A model generated the notes under the pieces. The model ran no database searches. It saw only the letters and a list, made by a program, of their open reading frames with translations, and had not been told where the DNA came from. Of a stretch of 64,000 nt of DNA, positions 25,758-34,423 are shown piece by piece. Position 1 is the stretch's first letter, and each line of letters starts with the position of its first letter. This stretch comes from Streptomyces pinistramenti (GTDB lineage: Bacteria; Actinomycetota; Actinomycetes; Streptomycetales; Streptomycetaceae): the NCBI RefSeq assembly GCF_020564935.1, contig NZ_JAJCXB010000016.1, positions 62,001 through 126,000 of the forward strand. Direction: 5' to 3'. The position numbers and the translations under genes are program-made.

Positions 25758-26369
25758 TCAGCGGGCGTAGTACTCGACGACGAGCTGCTCGTCGCAGATC
25801 ACCGGGATCTCCTTGCGGTTGGGATCCCGGTCCAGGCGGAACGCCAGCGCCTGGAGGTTGACCTCCAGGTAGCGCGGGGTCTCGCCGTCGGGGGCGTAGC
25901 CGCCCTCGCGCGCAACCTGGAAGGGGTGCTTCTCGCGGCTGCGCTCGCGGACCATCACGACGTCGCCGGGACGGACGCGGAAGGACGGCTTGTCGACCTT
26001 GCGGTCATTGACCGAGATGTGGCCGTGCACGACCATCTGGCGGGCCTGGTAGATGGTGCGGGCGATGCCCGACCGCAGGACGAGCGCGTCCAGACGGCGC
26101 TCAAGCTCGATGATGAGGGCTTCGCCCGTCTTGCCTTCGACCTTCCGAGCGCGGTCGTAGGCACGCGCCATCTGGCGCTCGCTGATGTCGTACTGCGCAC
26201 GCAGACGCTGCTTTTCGAGCAGCCGGACCTTGTAGTCACTGCTCTGCTTGCGGCCACGGCCGTGCTCGCCGGGCGGGTAGGGACGGGCCTCGAAGTACTT
26301 GACGGCCTTCGGCGTCAGGGCGATGCCGAGCGCGCGGGACTTCTTGACCTTGGGACGCGACTGGTTCAC
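25758..26369 (-). CDS. rpsD: ribosomal protein S4
   Basis: Primary 16S rRNA-binding protein that nucleates 30S body assembly. 203 residues with the S4 RNA-binding domain at about 93-155 ([25 protein letters not shown]). The N-terminal region has no Cys cluster, so this is the zinc-free form. GTG start at 26369 with GGAGGT 9 bases upstream. Not clustered with rpsM/rpsK/rpoA as in E. coli. Its start codon is only 56 bp from the divergent DUF2470 gene, so its transcription must begin inside that gap or inside the neighbouring gene. Confidence 0.96.
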   Translation of the reverse strand: MNQSRPKVKKSRALGIALTPKAVKYFEARPYPPGEHGRGRKQSSDYKVRLLEKQRLRAQYDISERQMARAYDRARKVEGKTGEALIIELERRLDALVLRSGIARTIYQARQMVVHGHISVNDRKVDKPSFRVRPGDVVMVRERSREKHPFQVAREGGYAPDGETPRYLEVNLQALAFRLDRDPNRKEIPVICDEQLVVEYYAR

Positions 26370-26391
26370 GTGGAACGGACCTCCGTGTAAG

Positions 26392-26410
26392 TTAGGTGAG
26401 GCTTACCTTA
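26392..26410. promoter_or_regulatory. iron box (DmdR/IdeR/DtxR-type operator)
   Basis: TTAGGTGAGGCTTACCTTA matches the 19-bp actinobacterial iron box TTAGGTTAGGCTAACCTAA at 16 of 19 positions and is an imperfect palindrome. It ends 15 bp before the ATG of the DUF2470 gene, directly in front of its ribosome-binding site, and begins 22 bp upstream of the rpsD start on the other strand. DmdR1 with Fe2+ bound here should repress the DUF2470 gene and could also touch rpsD. Confidence 0.82.
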
Positions 26411-26425
26411 GCGCGAGGAGAACGC

Positions 26426-27313
26426 ATGTTTCGACCTGGGATCCCCCTGCCGAGTGCCGGTCACAGCACCGAGGCGGGTCAGCCGCGTCCCGTGGAAGAC
26501 GCCCAGCGGCCCACTGCCGCCGAGCGCGTACGAACCCTCGTCGAATCCAATGGTATGGCTTCTCTCAGCATCCCCGGAGTCGAGGACCCCGACGAGAGCG
26601 GACTGTCCGCGCCCGTCTGCCGCACCGTGACACCCGGAGGTGACGTGCTATTGCTGGCTCCTGGCGACTCTGCGGCGGCACGAGCGGCCGCGCACGCGCA
26701 GGACGACGACCTGGCAGTCGTGATGGAGATCACGGATGTTGCACCCGTTTCGGTGCCTCATCGCATCCGTGGACGAGCCTGGGTGGCCGGCTGGCTCACC
26801 CCCGTACGCAACGACCAGCGGGCCCGCTGCGCGATGCTGCTCGCCGAGCGCCACCCCGTGGGCGAGCTGCTCGGCGTCGGCGAGGCCCTCCAGCCGGAGC
26901 CCGCACCGGGCCGCTACGGGCAGGCCGCCTGGATGATGCTGCGCCTGGAGGTCGGCGAGTGCGCGGTGGACGATCTGTGGGGCGCGGAATCCGTCGAGCC
27001 CGACGAGTTCGCCGACGCCTCCCCCGACCCGCTGGTGGCCCACGAGGCGGAGCTGCTCCAGCATCTGGACGCCTCGCACGGCGAGCAGGTGCGGGCGCTG
27101 TGCAGCCTGCTCGGCGAGCGGGCCGCGGACCTCTGCGGGGTGCGGGACCACGCCGTGCCGGTGGCCCTGGACCGCTTCGGGCTGCGGGTCCGCTTCACCG
27201 GCGCCGCCGACCAGCGGTCGTTCGACGCGCGGTTCGACTTCCCCGAACCCGTGCGGGACGTGGCCGAACTGCGCCGCGCGATGCACGCGCTCTTCGACGC
27301 CGCCACGGAATGA
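26426..27313 (+). CDS. DUF2470 / HugZ-like split-barrel protein, predicted iron-repressed
   Basis: 295 residues. The N-terminal two-thirds (about 30-180) is a split-barrel of the pyridoxamine-oxidase type (VRTLVESNGMASLSIPG, VMEITDVAPVSVPHRIRGRAWVAGW). The C-terminal ~85 residues (LVAHEAELLQHLDASHGEQV, DRFGLRVRFTG) are DUF2470, as in haem-degrading HugZ and glutamyl-tRNA reductase-binding proteins. A role in haem handling is inferred and is supported by the iron box at 26392-26410. ATG at 26426 has GAGGAG upstream; the longer frame starting at 26396 begins inside the operator and is rejected. Confidence 0.85.
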   Translation: MFRPGIPLPSAGHSTEAGQPRPVEDAQRPTAAERVRTLVESNGMASLSIPGVEDPDESGLSAPVCRTVTPGGDVLLLAPGDSAAARAAAHAQDDDLAVVMEITDVAPVSVPHRIRGRAWVAGWLTPVRNDQRARCAMLLAERHPVGELLGVGEALQPEPAPGRYGQAAWMMLRLEVGECAVDDLWGAESVEPDEFADASPDPLVAHEAELLQHLDASHGEQVRALCSLLGERAADLCGVRDHAVPVALDRFGLRVRFTGAADQRSFDARFDFPEPVRDVAELRRAMHALFDAATE

Positions 27314-27359
27314 GCCGGGCCCTCGTGGCAGCGGCACCCGACCGGTCGGAGACGGCCCC

Positions 27360-28772
27360 TCAGTCGCCCGTCTCGCCGCGCAGCCGGGCACGGACGCGGT
27401 CGGCGACGTCGGCATAGCGGGCCTCGGCGCCGTGCCGGGTCGGGGTGTAGTACCGCTTGCCGTGCACCTCGTCCGGCGCGTACTGCTGTGCCGCGATGCC
27501 GCCCGGCAGGTCGTGCGGGTACTGGTAGCCCTGGCCGTGGCCGAGCTTCTGGGCGCCCTTGTAGTGGCTGTCGCGCAGATGGCCTGGGACCGCGCCCGCC
27601 TGGCCCGCGCGGACGTCCGCGAGCGCGGCGTCTATCGCGGTGTAGGCGGCGTTCGACTTCGGGGCCAGGGCGAGGGCGATGGTGGCCTGGCTGAGGGTGA
27701 TCCGGGCCTCCGGGAAGCCGATCATCGCGACCGCCTGGGCCGCGGCCACCGCGGTCTGCAGCGCGGAGGGATCGGCCAGGCCGATGTCCTCGCTGGCCGA
27801 GATCATCAGCCGGCGGGCGATGAAGCGGGGGTCCTCGCCCGCCTCGATCATGCGCGCGAGGTAGTGCAACGCCGCGTCGACGTCCGAACCGCGGATGGAC
27901 TTGATCAGTGCGCTGGCGACGTCGTAGTGCTGGTCGCCGTCCCGGTCGTACTTCACGGCGGCGCGGTCGACGGACTCCTCCAAAGTCTGGAGGGTGATCT
28001 CCTTCTCGCCCTTGGACAGCGCGGAGCCCGCCCCGGCCTCCAGGGCGGTCAGCGCCCGCCGGGCGTCGCCGCCGGCGATCCGCAGCAGATGCGCCTCGGT
28101 GTCGTCGGGCAGCGTCACCGCACCGGCCAGGCCGCGCTCCGCGGTCAGCGCACGCGCCAGCAGGCCGCGCAGGTCGTCGTCGGTGAGCGGTTCGAGGGTC
28201 AGCAGCAGGGAGCGGGAGAGCAGCGGGGAGATCACCGAGAAGTACGGGTTCTCGGTCGTCGCGGCGATAAGGGTGACCCAGCGGTTCTCCACGGCGGGCA
28301 GCAGGGAGTCCTGCTGGGCCTTGCTGAAGCGGTGGATCTCGTCGAGGAAGAGGACGGTCTCCTTGCCGTAACCGCCCGAGGCGCGCCGGGCGCCGTCGAT
28401 GACGGCCCGCACCTCCTTGACGCCCGCGGTGATCGCGGACAGCTCCACGAAGCGCTTGTTCGTCGCCTGACTGACGACGTAGGCCAGGGTGGTCTTGCCG
28501 ATACCGGGCGGGCCCCACAGGAAGACGGACGACGGTCCGGCAGGACCGCCGCCCGCCCGTCGCCCACCACCGCCCTTGTCCGAGGGCCCTTCGGGCCCGC
28601 CCCCGCTGTCGTCGCCGACCAGGCGGCGCAGCGGTGACCCCGGTTTGAGCAGATGCTGCTGCCCCGCGACCTCGTCGAGGGTGCGCGGACGCATCCGCAC
28701 AGCGAGGGGAGACCCCGCGGGGTCCTTCTCTTGACGGTCTTCGGCGGCGGCGGTGAACAGGTCGGGCTCCAC
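27360..28772 (-). CDS. rarA: RarA/MgsA replication-associated recombination ATPase
   Basis: AAA+ clamp-loader-like ATPase that acts at stalled forks. 470 residues. [17 protein letters not shown] is the family N-terminal signature, Walker [10 protein letters not shown] is at 87-94, Walker B is FLDEIHRFS, and the sensor region is TTENPYFSV; the C-terminal tetramerisation domain follows with DSHYKGA and YPHDLPGG. A Gly/Pro-rich insert (about 54-80) precedes Walker A. GTG at 28772 gives [14 protein letters not shown]; the longer frame begins with TTG and was rejected. Converges with the DUF2470 gene. Confidence 0.94.
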   Translation of the reverse strand: MEPDLFTAAAEDRQEKDPAGSPLAVRMRPRTLDEVAGQQHLLKPGSPLRRLVGDDSGGGPEGPSDKGGGGRRAGGGPAGPSSVFLWGPPGIGKTTLAYVVSQATNKRFVELSAITAGVKEVRAVIDGARRASGGYGKETVLFLDEIHRFSKAQQDSLLPAVENRWVTLIAATTENPYFSVISPLLSRSLLLTLEPLTDDDLRGLLARALTAERGLAGAVTLPDDTEAHLLRIAGGDARRALTALEAGAGSALSKGEKEITLQTLEESVDRAAVKYDRDGDQHYDVASALIKSIRGSDVDAALHYLARMIEAGEDPRFIARRLMISASEDIGLADPSALQTAVAAAQAVAMIGFPEARITLSQATIALALAPKSNAAYTAIDAALADVRAGQAGAVPGHLRDSHYKGAQKLGHGQGYQYPHDLPGGIAAQQYAPDEVHGKRYYTPTRHGAEARYADVADRVRARLRGETGD

Positions 28773-28857
28773 GCTCAAGAGCCTATGCCACCGCACTGAC
28801 AACGCTGCCCGGCCGCACGTGCGGCCGGGCAGCGGTCGGATCGTGGCCGGGTAGCCG

Positions 28858-29502
28858 TCAGATCAGCGAGCTCCAGTACGACCACCACTTGGTGAGGATC
28901 AGCAGCGCGATCACGCCGTACCAGAGCACCGGCACGACCCAGTGGAATTCCAGCACCGCGTTCCGCAGCCCCGCGGGGGCCGGGATGATGCCGTGCTTGA
29001 TGTTGTGCACCGTGGTGTACCAGAACATCAGGAGGGTGACGCACCAGGTCAGCGTGCACCACACGCACAGCGAGTTGATCTCGTACAGCGACTGGGACAT
29101 CAGCCACATGCAGAAGACCGTGCCGAGCAGGGTGCCGATGTTGAGGCCGATCCAGTACCAGCGGCGGTAGCGGGCGCCGGCCAGCAGGCCCACGCCGATC
29201 GCGACGACCACGGAGAACCCGATCAGTCCGGCCATCGGATTCGGGAATCCGAAGACCTCCGCCTGCGCGCTCTGCATGACGTTGCCGCAGGAGATGATCG
29301 GGTTCAGGCTGCACGCCGGCTTGAAGTTCGGGTCCTTCAGCAGCTCGAACTTGTCGATGGTGATGATCCAGGACGCCAGGATGCCCAGCGCGCCGGTGAT
29401 CATCAGGAGCCAGGCGAGACCACGACCCGACCCGATGGTGCCCTCGCCGCTGTCGCGGCCGTCGTCGGTGGACACGTCGTCGTCCAGCGCTGTCGTCGTC
29501 AT
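28858..29502 (-). CDS. vitamin K epoxide reductase (VKOR) family protein
   Basis: Membrane oxidoreductase that re-oxidises a DsbA-like thiol oxidase through menaquinone, supporting disulfide formation outside the cell. 214 residues with about five membrane segments. The loop cysteines Cys64 and Cys72 and the active-site C146-V-W-C149 are present. The N-terminal ~25 residues are acidic and cytosolic. It lacks a fused thioredoxin domain and no DsbA-like gene is in the window. ATG at 29502 has only a weak upstream site. Monocistronic. Confidence 0.9.
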   Translation of the reverse strand: MTTTALDDDVSTDDGRDSGEGTIGSGRGLAWLLMITGALGILASWIITIDKFELLKDPNFKPACSLNPIISCGNVMQSAQAEVFGFPNPMAGLIGFSVVVAIGVGLLAGARYRRWYWIGLNIGTLLGTVFCMWLMSQSLYEINSLCVWCTLTWCVTLLMFWYTTVHNIKHGIIPAPAGLRNAVLEFHWVVPVLWYGVIALLILTKWWSYWSSLI

Positions 29503-29822
29503 ATCGCGGTTCCGTCGATCCCTTGGGAGATGGGGGTGGACAAGCGGGCCCGCGGGCAGCGGCCGCGCCCCACATTCTGCCCCAACAGCGACCCGCATAC
29601 CCGTTCGATGGACATAAAGGCAACCGTTCGACGTCGGCAGGCGGCGCCCGCGCAGGCCATCGCTCACCGGCTGACCGGCCCCGTTGCCAGGCCCCGTGCG
29701 GCATCTTCCGCGGCCCCGGCACGCCCCGCTCCCCCGCCCTGCGCAGGCCGGAACCATCCCCGCGGATGAACGGCGCGTGCACCGCCTTGACGCGGACCAC
29801 GCCCCGCGGGCGCCGCGGCAGC
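29503..29822. other. gap between VKOR gene and hisS terminator
   Basis: Non-coding stretch of 320 bases that should contain the minus-strand VKOR promoter. No promoter pair, RNA or small gene was recognised; open frames here lack ribosome-binding sites. Confidence 0.35.
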
Positions 29823-29867
29823 ACGTGAGGGCCCGGACGGTGGGTGACACCGTCCGGGCCCTCACGT
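29823..29867 (-). terminator. hisS terminator, 20-bp perfect stem
   Basis: Perfect 20-bp inverted repeat (29823-29842 / 29848-29867, arm ends GGACGGTG/CACCGTCC) with a 5-nt loop, 20 bases past the hisS stop. Very stable; no U-tract. Confidence 0.85.
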
Positions 29868-29886
29868 CCGTTACATCCGCCGGGCC

Positions 29887-31149
29887 TCAGCCCAGCGCGC
29901 GCCGGATCTCCTCGACGACGGCGTCCAGCGCGACCGGCGTCTGCTCACCGCTCCGCAGGTCCTTGAGCTGCACGACGCCCTCCGCCAGATCCCGCTCGCC
30001 GGCCACCAGCGCCAGCCGGGCGCCAGAGCGGTTGGCCGACTTCATGGCGTTCTTCAGCCCCTTGCCGCCGAACGCGAAGTCCGTCGCGATGCCGGCCCGG
30101 CGCAGCTCGGTGACCGCCCCGAAGAGCACCCGGCGGGCCTCATCGCCCAGCGGCACGGCGTAGACGGCGGTAGCGGCCGGAATGTCGAGCGTGACCCCCT
30201 CCGCCTCCAGCGCCAGCACCGTACGGTCCACGCCCAGCGCCCAGCCGACGGACGGCAGCGCGGGGCCGCCGATCATCTCGGACAGGCCGTCGTACCGGCC
30301 ACCGCCGCCCACCGCGGACTGCGAGCCGAGGCCGTCGTGGACGAACTCGAAGGTGGTGCGGGTGTAGTAGTCCAGGCCGCGGACCAGCTTCACGTCGTCC
30401 TCGAACGCGACACCCGCCGCGGTCAGCAGCTCGCGCACCTGCTCGTGGTACGCCTTGCACGCCTCGCACAGGTAGTCGCGGAGCATCGGTGCCCCGACGA
30501 GCCGTTCCTGGACGTACTCGCGCTTGTCGTCCAGCACCCGCAGCGGGTTGATGTCGATCCGGCGCCGGGTGTCCTCGTCCAGGTCGAGGCCGCGCAGGAA
30601 GTCCTGGAGCGCGGTCCGGTAAACAGGGCGGCACTCCTTGTCACCCAGCGAGTTGAGCAGGATGCGGAAGTCGCGCAGCCCGAGCGCGCGGTACGCCTGG
30701 TCGGCCAGGATGATCAACTCGGCGTCCAGCGCCGGGTCCTCGGCGCCGATCGCCTCGGCACCGACCTGCGAGAAGTGGCGGTAACGGCCCTTCTGCGGAC
30801 GCTCGTAGCGGTAGTACGAGCCGGAGTACCAGAGCTTGACGGGGAGGTTGCCGCCCTTGTGGAGGTTGGCCTCCAGCGCGGCGCGCAGCACGGATGCGGT
30901 GCCCTCCGGGCGCAGCGCGAGCTGGTCGCCGCCCTTGGTCTCGAAGGCGTACATCTCCTTGGTCACGATGTCGGTGGACCCACCGACGCCGCGGGCGAAC
31001 AGCTCGACGTTCTCGAAGCCGGGTGTCTCGATGTAGCCGTACCCGGAGTTCTTCAGTGGGGCGGAGATCGCCTCACGCACCGCGAGGTAGGTCGCGGAAT
31101 TCGGCGGGAGCAGGTCGTACGTGCCCTTGGGTGCCTGAAAGGTGCTCAC
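29887..31149 (-). CDS. hisS: histidyl-tRNA synthetase
   Basis: Class II synthetase that charges tRNA-His. 420 residues. Motif 2 region [17 protein letters not shown], the HisRS signatures [15 protein letters not shown] and GGGGRYDGL, motif 3 GWALGVDR, and a C-terminal anticodon-binding domain are all visible. GTG at 31149 gives the family start [12 protein letters not shown]; the longer open frame is a shadow. It is 11 bases downstream of the metallo-beta-lactamase gene and transcribed with it. Confidence 0.96.
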   Translation of the reverse strand: MSTFQAPKGTYDLLPPNSATYLAVREAISAPLKNSGYGYIETPGFENVELFARGVGGSTDIVTKEMYAFETKGGDQLALRPEGTASVLRAALEANLHKGGNLPVKLWYSGSYYRYERPQKGRYRHFSQVGAEAIGAEDPALDAELIILADQAYRALGLRDFRILLNSLGDKECRPVYRTALQDFLRGLDLDEDTRRRIDINPLRVLDDKREYVQERLVGAPMLRDYLCEACKAYHEQVRELLTAAGVAFEDDVKLVRGLDYYTRTTFEFVHDGLGSQSAVGGGGRYDGLSEMIGGPALPSVGWALGVDRTVLALEAEGVTLDIPAATAVYAVPLGDEARRVLFGAVTELRRAGIATDFAFGGKGLKNAMKSANRSGARLALVAGERDLAEGVVQLKDLRSGEQTPVALDAVVEEIRRALG

Positions 31150-31160
31150 GGAAAGTCTCG

Positions 31161-31874
31161 TCACATTCCTCGTCGCGGAGGGGCAGTTGTGCCGTCTCCG
31201 AGGCCGGCGGCCAGCTCCCGCAGGTAGGGGTTGCCGGCGCGCTCGCGGCCGATGGTGGTCTGGGGGCCGTGCCCGGACAGGACGACGGTCGAATCCTCCA
31301 GCGGCAGGCACACGCGCGCCAGCGACTGCAGAATCTCGGTGTGGTCGCCGCCCGGCAGGTCGGTACGTCCGATGGAGCCGGCGAACAGCAGGTCGCCCGA
31401 GAAGAAGACCGGCGGAATGTCCTCCTGTTCGGGCATCCTGAACGTCACCGACCCCTTGGTATGGCCCGGGGCATGCGCGACGGAGAACTCCATTCCGGCC
31501 AGCTGCAGGGCGCTGCCGTCGGTGAGTTCCTTCACGTCGTCCGGTTCACCGATGGTCAGTTCGCCCATGAGCTGCGCGCCGATGGAGCGGCCGATGGCCT
31601 TCTCCGGGTCGCTCATCATGTAGCGGTCCTCGGGGTGGATCCAGGCGGGGACGTCGTGCGCCCCGCACACCGGGACGACCGAGGCGACGTGGTCGATGTG
31701 GCCATGGGTCAGGACGACCGCGACGGGCTTGAGCCGATGCTTCTTCACCGCGTCCTCGACTCCTTGGGCGGCTTGGTGGCCCGGGTCGATGATCACGCAC
31801 TCCTCGCCCGCGGCGGGGGCGACCAAGTAGCAGTTGGTCCCCCAGGCCCCGGCGGGGAACCCGGCAATCAGCAC
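31161..31874 (-). CDS. glyoxalase II-like metallo-beta-lactamase-fold hydrolase
   Basis: 237 residues. The metal-binding HxHxDH motif is His57-Gly-His59-Ile-Asp61-His62, with further ligands in [16 protein letters not shown] and VLSGHGP. The pattern matches hydroxyacylglutathione hydrolase-like thioesterases. Streptomycetes lack glutathione, so the substrate may be a mycothiol or other thioester; this is inference. GTG at 31874 has AAGGA upstream, while a longer in-frame start at 31913 does not. Operon with hisS. Confidence 0.9.
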   Translation of the reverse strand: MLIAGFPAGAWGTNCYLVAPAAGEECVIIDPGHQAAQGVEDAVKKHRLKPVAVVLTHGHIDHVASVVPVCGAHDVPAWIHPEDRYMMSDPEKAIGRSIGAQLMGELTIGEPDDVKELTDGSALQLAGMEFSVAHAPGHTKGSVTFRMPEQEDIPPVFFSGDLLFAGSIGRTDLPGGDHTEILQSLARVCLPLEDSTVVLSGHGPQTTIGRERAGNPYLRELAAGLGDGTTAPPRRGM

Positions 31875-32055
31875 GTTCGTCCTTAAAGGTCGGTGGGGTG
31901 GCGGCCCGTGCACTCGGCCGCTCCCGGAACAATTCGGCAGTTCCAGAGCCTACCGGCGCGACTCCCGCGGTTGCGAACCCGTATACGGTACGGCCACGGC
32001 AGACCAGAGCGACCCACGCGCGGCAGGACCGGAGCGCAGGACAAGGAGACGACCG

Positions 32056-32877
32056 GTGGTCAGCAGCGATCAGCGGCGGCGGCAGCTCGCCAGGGAGAAG
32101 TTCGCGCGCCAGCAGCAGCGGCGGGCCGCGGCCCGGCGCCAGGCCAAACGCCGCAACGTGATCATCGCGTCCGCGCTGGCCGTGGTGCTGGCCGCGGGCG
32201 CAGCGGCGTACGCGACCGCCGGTCTTGGCGACGGCCGGTCGTCCGACGAGGCGGCCGCGGGCCCCACCAAGCCGGCCGACCCGTGCGCCCGCCCCGCGAA
32301 GGGCACGCCGTCGAAGAAGAAGTGGAAGAAGGAGCCGGCGATGTCCCTGGACACCTCGGCCGCCTACTCCGCGAAGCTGCGGACCACCTGCGGTGAGATC
32401 GACCTGAAGCTGGATGCGGGCACGGCACCGCACACCGTCAACTCCTTCGCGTTCCTCGCCAAGCAGGGGTATTTCGACCACAGCAAGTGCCACCGCCTGG
32501 TGGACCAGGGCATCCACGTCCTCCAGTGCGGCGATCCGACCGCCACCGGCGCCGGCACCCCCGGCTACACCCTCCCGGACGAGAACCTCAAGGACCCGCG
32601 CCTCAAGGGCGGCGTCTACCCCGCGGGCACGGTCGCGATGGCCAATCAGTACGACGGCAAGAGCGCCAAGACCCGCAATTCCGGGGGCAGTCAGTTCTTC
32701 CTCGTCTACCAGGACAGCAAGCTGCCGCCTGACTACACGCCGTTCGGGACGATCACCGGCGGCATGGACGTCCTGAAGAAGATTGCCGCGGCGGGTTCGA
32801 CGCCCGAGCCGCAGAGCGGCAACACCGCGCCGAACGCCACGGTCGTCATCAACCGCGCCACGGTCACCGCGTCCTGA
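32056..32877 (+). CDS. membrane-anchored cyclophilin-type peptidyl-prolyl isomerase
   Basis: 273 residues. A very basic, Gln/Arg-rich cytosolic start (about 5-33), one membrane helix (about 36-56, NVIIASALAVVLAAGAAAYA), and an extracytoplasmic cyclophilin domain. Conserved cyclophilin segments HRLV, GDPTATGAG, TVAMAN and GGSQFFLVY are seen. Four cysteines lie outside the membrane (DPCARP, TTCGEI, KCHRL, LQCGD), which suggests one or two disulfides; VKOR is encoded nearby. GTG at 32056 with AAGGAGA upstream. Divergent from the metallo-beta-lactamase gene. Confidence 0.88.
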   Translation: MVSSDQRRRQLAREKFARQQQRRAAARRQAKRRNVIIASALAVVLAAGAAAYATAGLGDGRSSDEAAAGPTKPADPCARPAKGTPSKKKWKKEPAMSLDTSAAYSAKLRTTCGEIDLKLDAGTAPHTVNSFAFLAKQGYFDHSKCHRLVDQGIHVLQCGDPTATGAGTPGYTLPDENLKDPRLKGGVYPAGTVAMANQYDGKSAKTRNSGGSQFFLVYQDSKLPPDYTPFGTITGGMDVLKKIAAAGSTPEPQSGNTAPNATVVINRATVTAS

Positions 32878-33122
32878 CGGTGACCGGGGGCGATCCGCCG
32901 TCGTCCCGGTGTACCCGCCGCGTAATTTCGGTCGTGCTGGATGCGGACAGCCGACCGCCCTTCGCCTAGATTGGCGTTGTGTAGGGTGCCTGCGCCGACG
33001 GCTGCCACCCGCACCCGCAAGACAGCCCGTCGGACCGGCCAGGGCGCAGCTCTGCCGGACAGAAACTGTGGACGATGCCGGGGGGCCGCACGCCCTCGTC
33101 GGCATCATGTGGAGGAGGCGCT

Positions 33123-34352
33123 GTGAGCAGCGACCCATGGGGCCGCGTCGATGAGACGGGGACCGTGTACGTGCGTACCGCCGACGGCGAGCAGGTCGTC
33201 GGATCGTGGCAGGCGGGATCCCCCGAGGAGGCCCTCGCCTACTTCGAGCGCAAGTATGAGGGCCTGGTCGTCGAGATCGGCCTCCTCGAGCGCCGGGTCA
33301 AGACCACCGACCTGTCGGCGAAGGACGCGACGGCCGCGATCGACCATCTGCGCCAGCAGGTCGACGAGCATCACGCGGTCGGCGACCTGGACGCGCTGAG
33401 GAAGCAGCTCGACGCCCTGGTCGGCACGGTCGACGCGCGGCGCGAGGAGCGCAAGGCGCAGAAGGCCAAGCAGAGCGACGAGGCCCGGCAGGCCAAGGAG
33501 AAGCTGGTCGCCGAGGCCGAGGAGCTGGCGGCCAGTGAGCAGTGGCGGGCGGCCGGCGAGCGGCTGCGGGCGCTGGTCGACACCTGGAAGGGGCTGCCGC
33601 GCCTCGACCGCAAGGCGGACGACGAGCTGTGGCACCGCTTCTCGCACGCCCGCTCCGCGTTCTCCAAGCGGCGCAAGGCGCACTTCGCCTCGCTCGACGC
33701 GCAGCGCGAGGAGGCCAGGCAGGCCAAGGAGAAGCTGGTCGCCGAGGCGCAGGCGCTGTCGAACTCGACGGACTGGGGTGCCACCGCGGCCCGTTACCGC
33801 GAGTTGATGACCGAATGGAAGGCCGCGGGCCGCGCCCAGCGCGAGCACGAGGACGACCTGTGGAACCGCTTCCGCGGCGCCCAGGACGTCTTCTTCCAGG
33901 CGCGCGGCGAGGTCTTCGCGGAACGGGACACCGAGCAGCGGGAGAACCTGACCCGCAAGGAGGAGCTGGTCACCGAGGCCGAGAAGCTGCTCCCGGTCAC
34001 CGACCTCAAGGCGGCGCGGGCCGCGTTCCGTTCGGTCAACGAGCGGTGGGAGGCCATCGGCCACGTGCCGCGGGACGCCCGCCCGAAGATCGAGGGGCGG
34101 ATCCACGCCGTCGAGCGCGCCATCCAGGAGGCCGAGGAGGCCGACTGGCGGCGTACGAACCCGGAGGCACGGGCGCGCGCTGCGGGCCTGACCGGCCAGC
34201 TCCAGGACGCCGTCGACAAGCTGCAGAAGCAGATCGACACGGCGCGGGCGGCCGGCAACAACGCCAAGGCCGACAAGCTCGGCCGGGAGCTGGAGGGCCG
34301 CAAGGCGCTGCTGGACCAGGCCCTGAAGGGCCTTGAGGAGTTCGGCGGCTGA
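33123..34352 (+). CDS. DUF349 repeat protein
   Basis: 409 residues, nearly all charged helix. The N-terminal ~45 residues form a small domain with WGRVDETGTVYVRT. Then come several ~75-residue DUF349 repeats, marked by recurring EARQAKEKLVAEAEEL / EARQAKEKLVAEAQAL and W..(L/Y)...W(K) patterns. The C-terminus is a coiled coil. Function is not established; the family is linked to stress and DNA-damage phenotypes in other bacteria. GTG start with GGAGGAGG upstream. It stands alone and converges on relA with a shared terminator. Confidence 0.88.
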   Translation: MSSDPWGRVDETGTVYVRTADGEQVVGSWQAGSPEEALAYFERKYEGLVVEIGLLERRVKTTDLSAKDATAAIDHLRQQVDEHHAVGDLDALRKQLDALVGTVDARREERKAQKAKQSDEARQAKEKLVAEAEELAASEQWRAAGERLRALVDTWKGLPRLDRKADDELWHRFSHARSAFSKRRKAHFASLDAQREEARQAKEKLVAEAQALSNSTDWGATAARYRELMTEWKAAGRAQREHEDDLWNRFRGAQDVFFQARGEVFAERDTEQRENLTRKEELVTEAEKLLPVTDLKAARAAFRSVNERWEAIGHVPRDARPKIEGRIHAVERAIQEAEEADWRRTNPEARARAAGLTGQLQDAVDKLQKQIDTARAAGNNAKADKLGRELEGRKALLDQALKGLEEFGG

Positions 34353-34372
34353 GCGAGCTGCTGATCAACGGA

Positions 34373-34407
34373 GAGGGCCCCGGTACGTATCCCGTACCGG
34401 GGCCCTC
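34373..34407. terminator. bidirectional terminator between DUF349 gene and relA
   Basis: Perfect 15-bp stem (34373-34387 / 34393-34407, arm GAGGGCCCCGGTACG) with a 5-nt loop, 20 bases past the DUF349 stop and 16 bases past the relA stop. Confidence 0.85.
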
Positions 34408-34423
34408 CTCGTCTGTGTGCGGC

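Noticed and set aside
26396..26425. Earlier GTG start for the DUF2470 gene
   Set aside because: It lies inside the iron box and has no ribosome-binding site; the ATG at 26426 has GAGGAG upstream.
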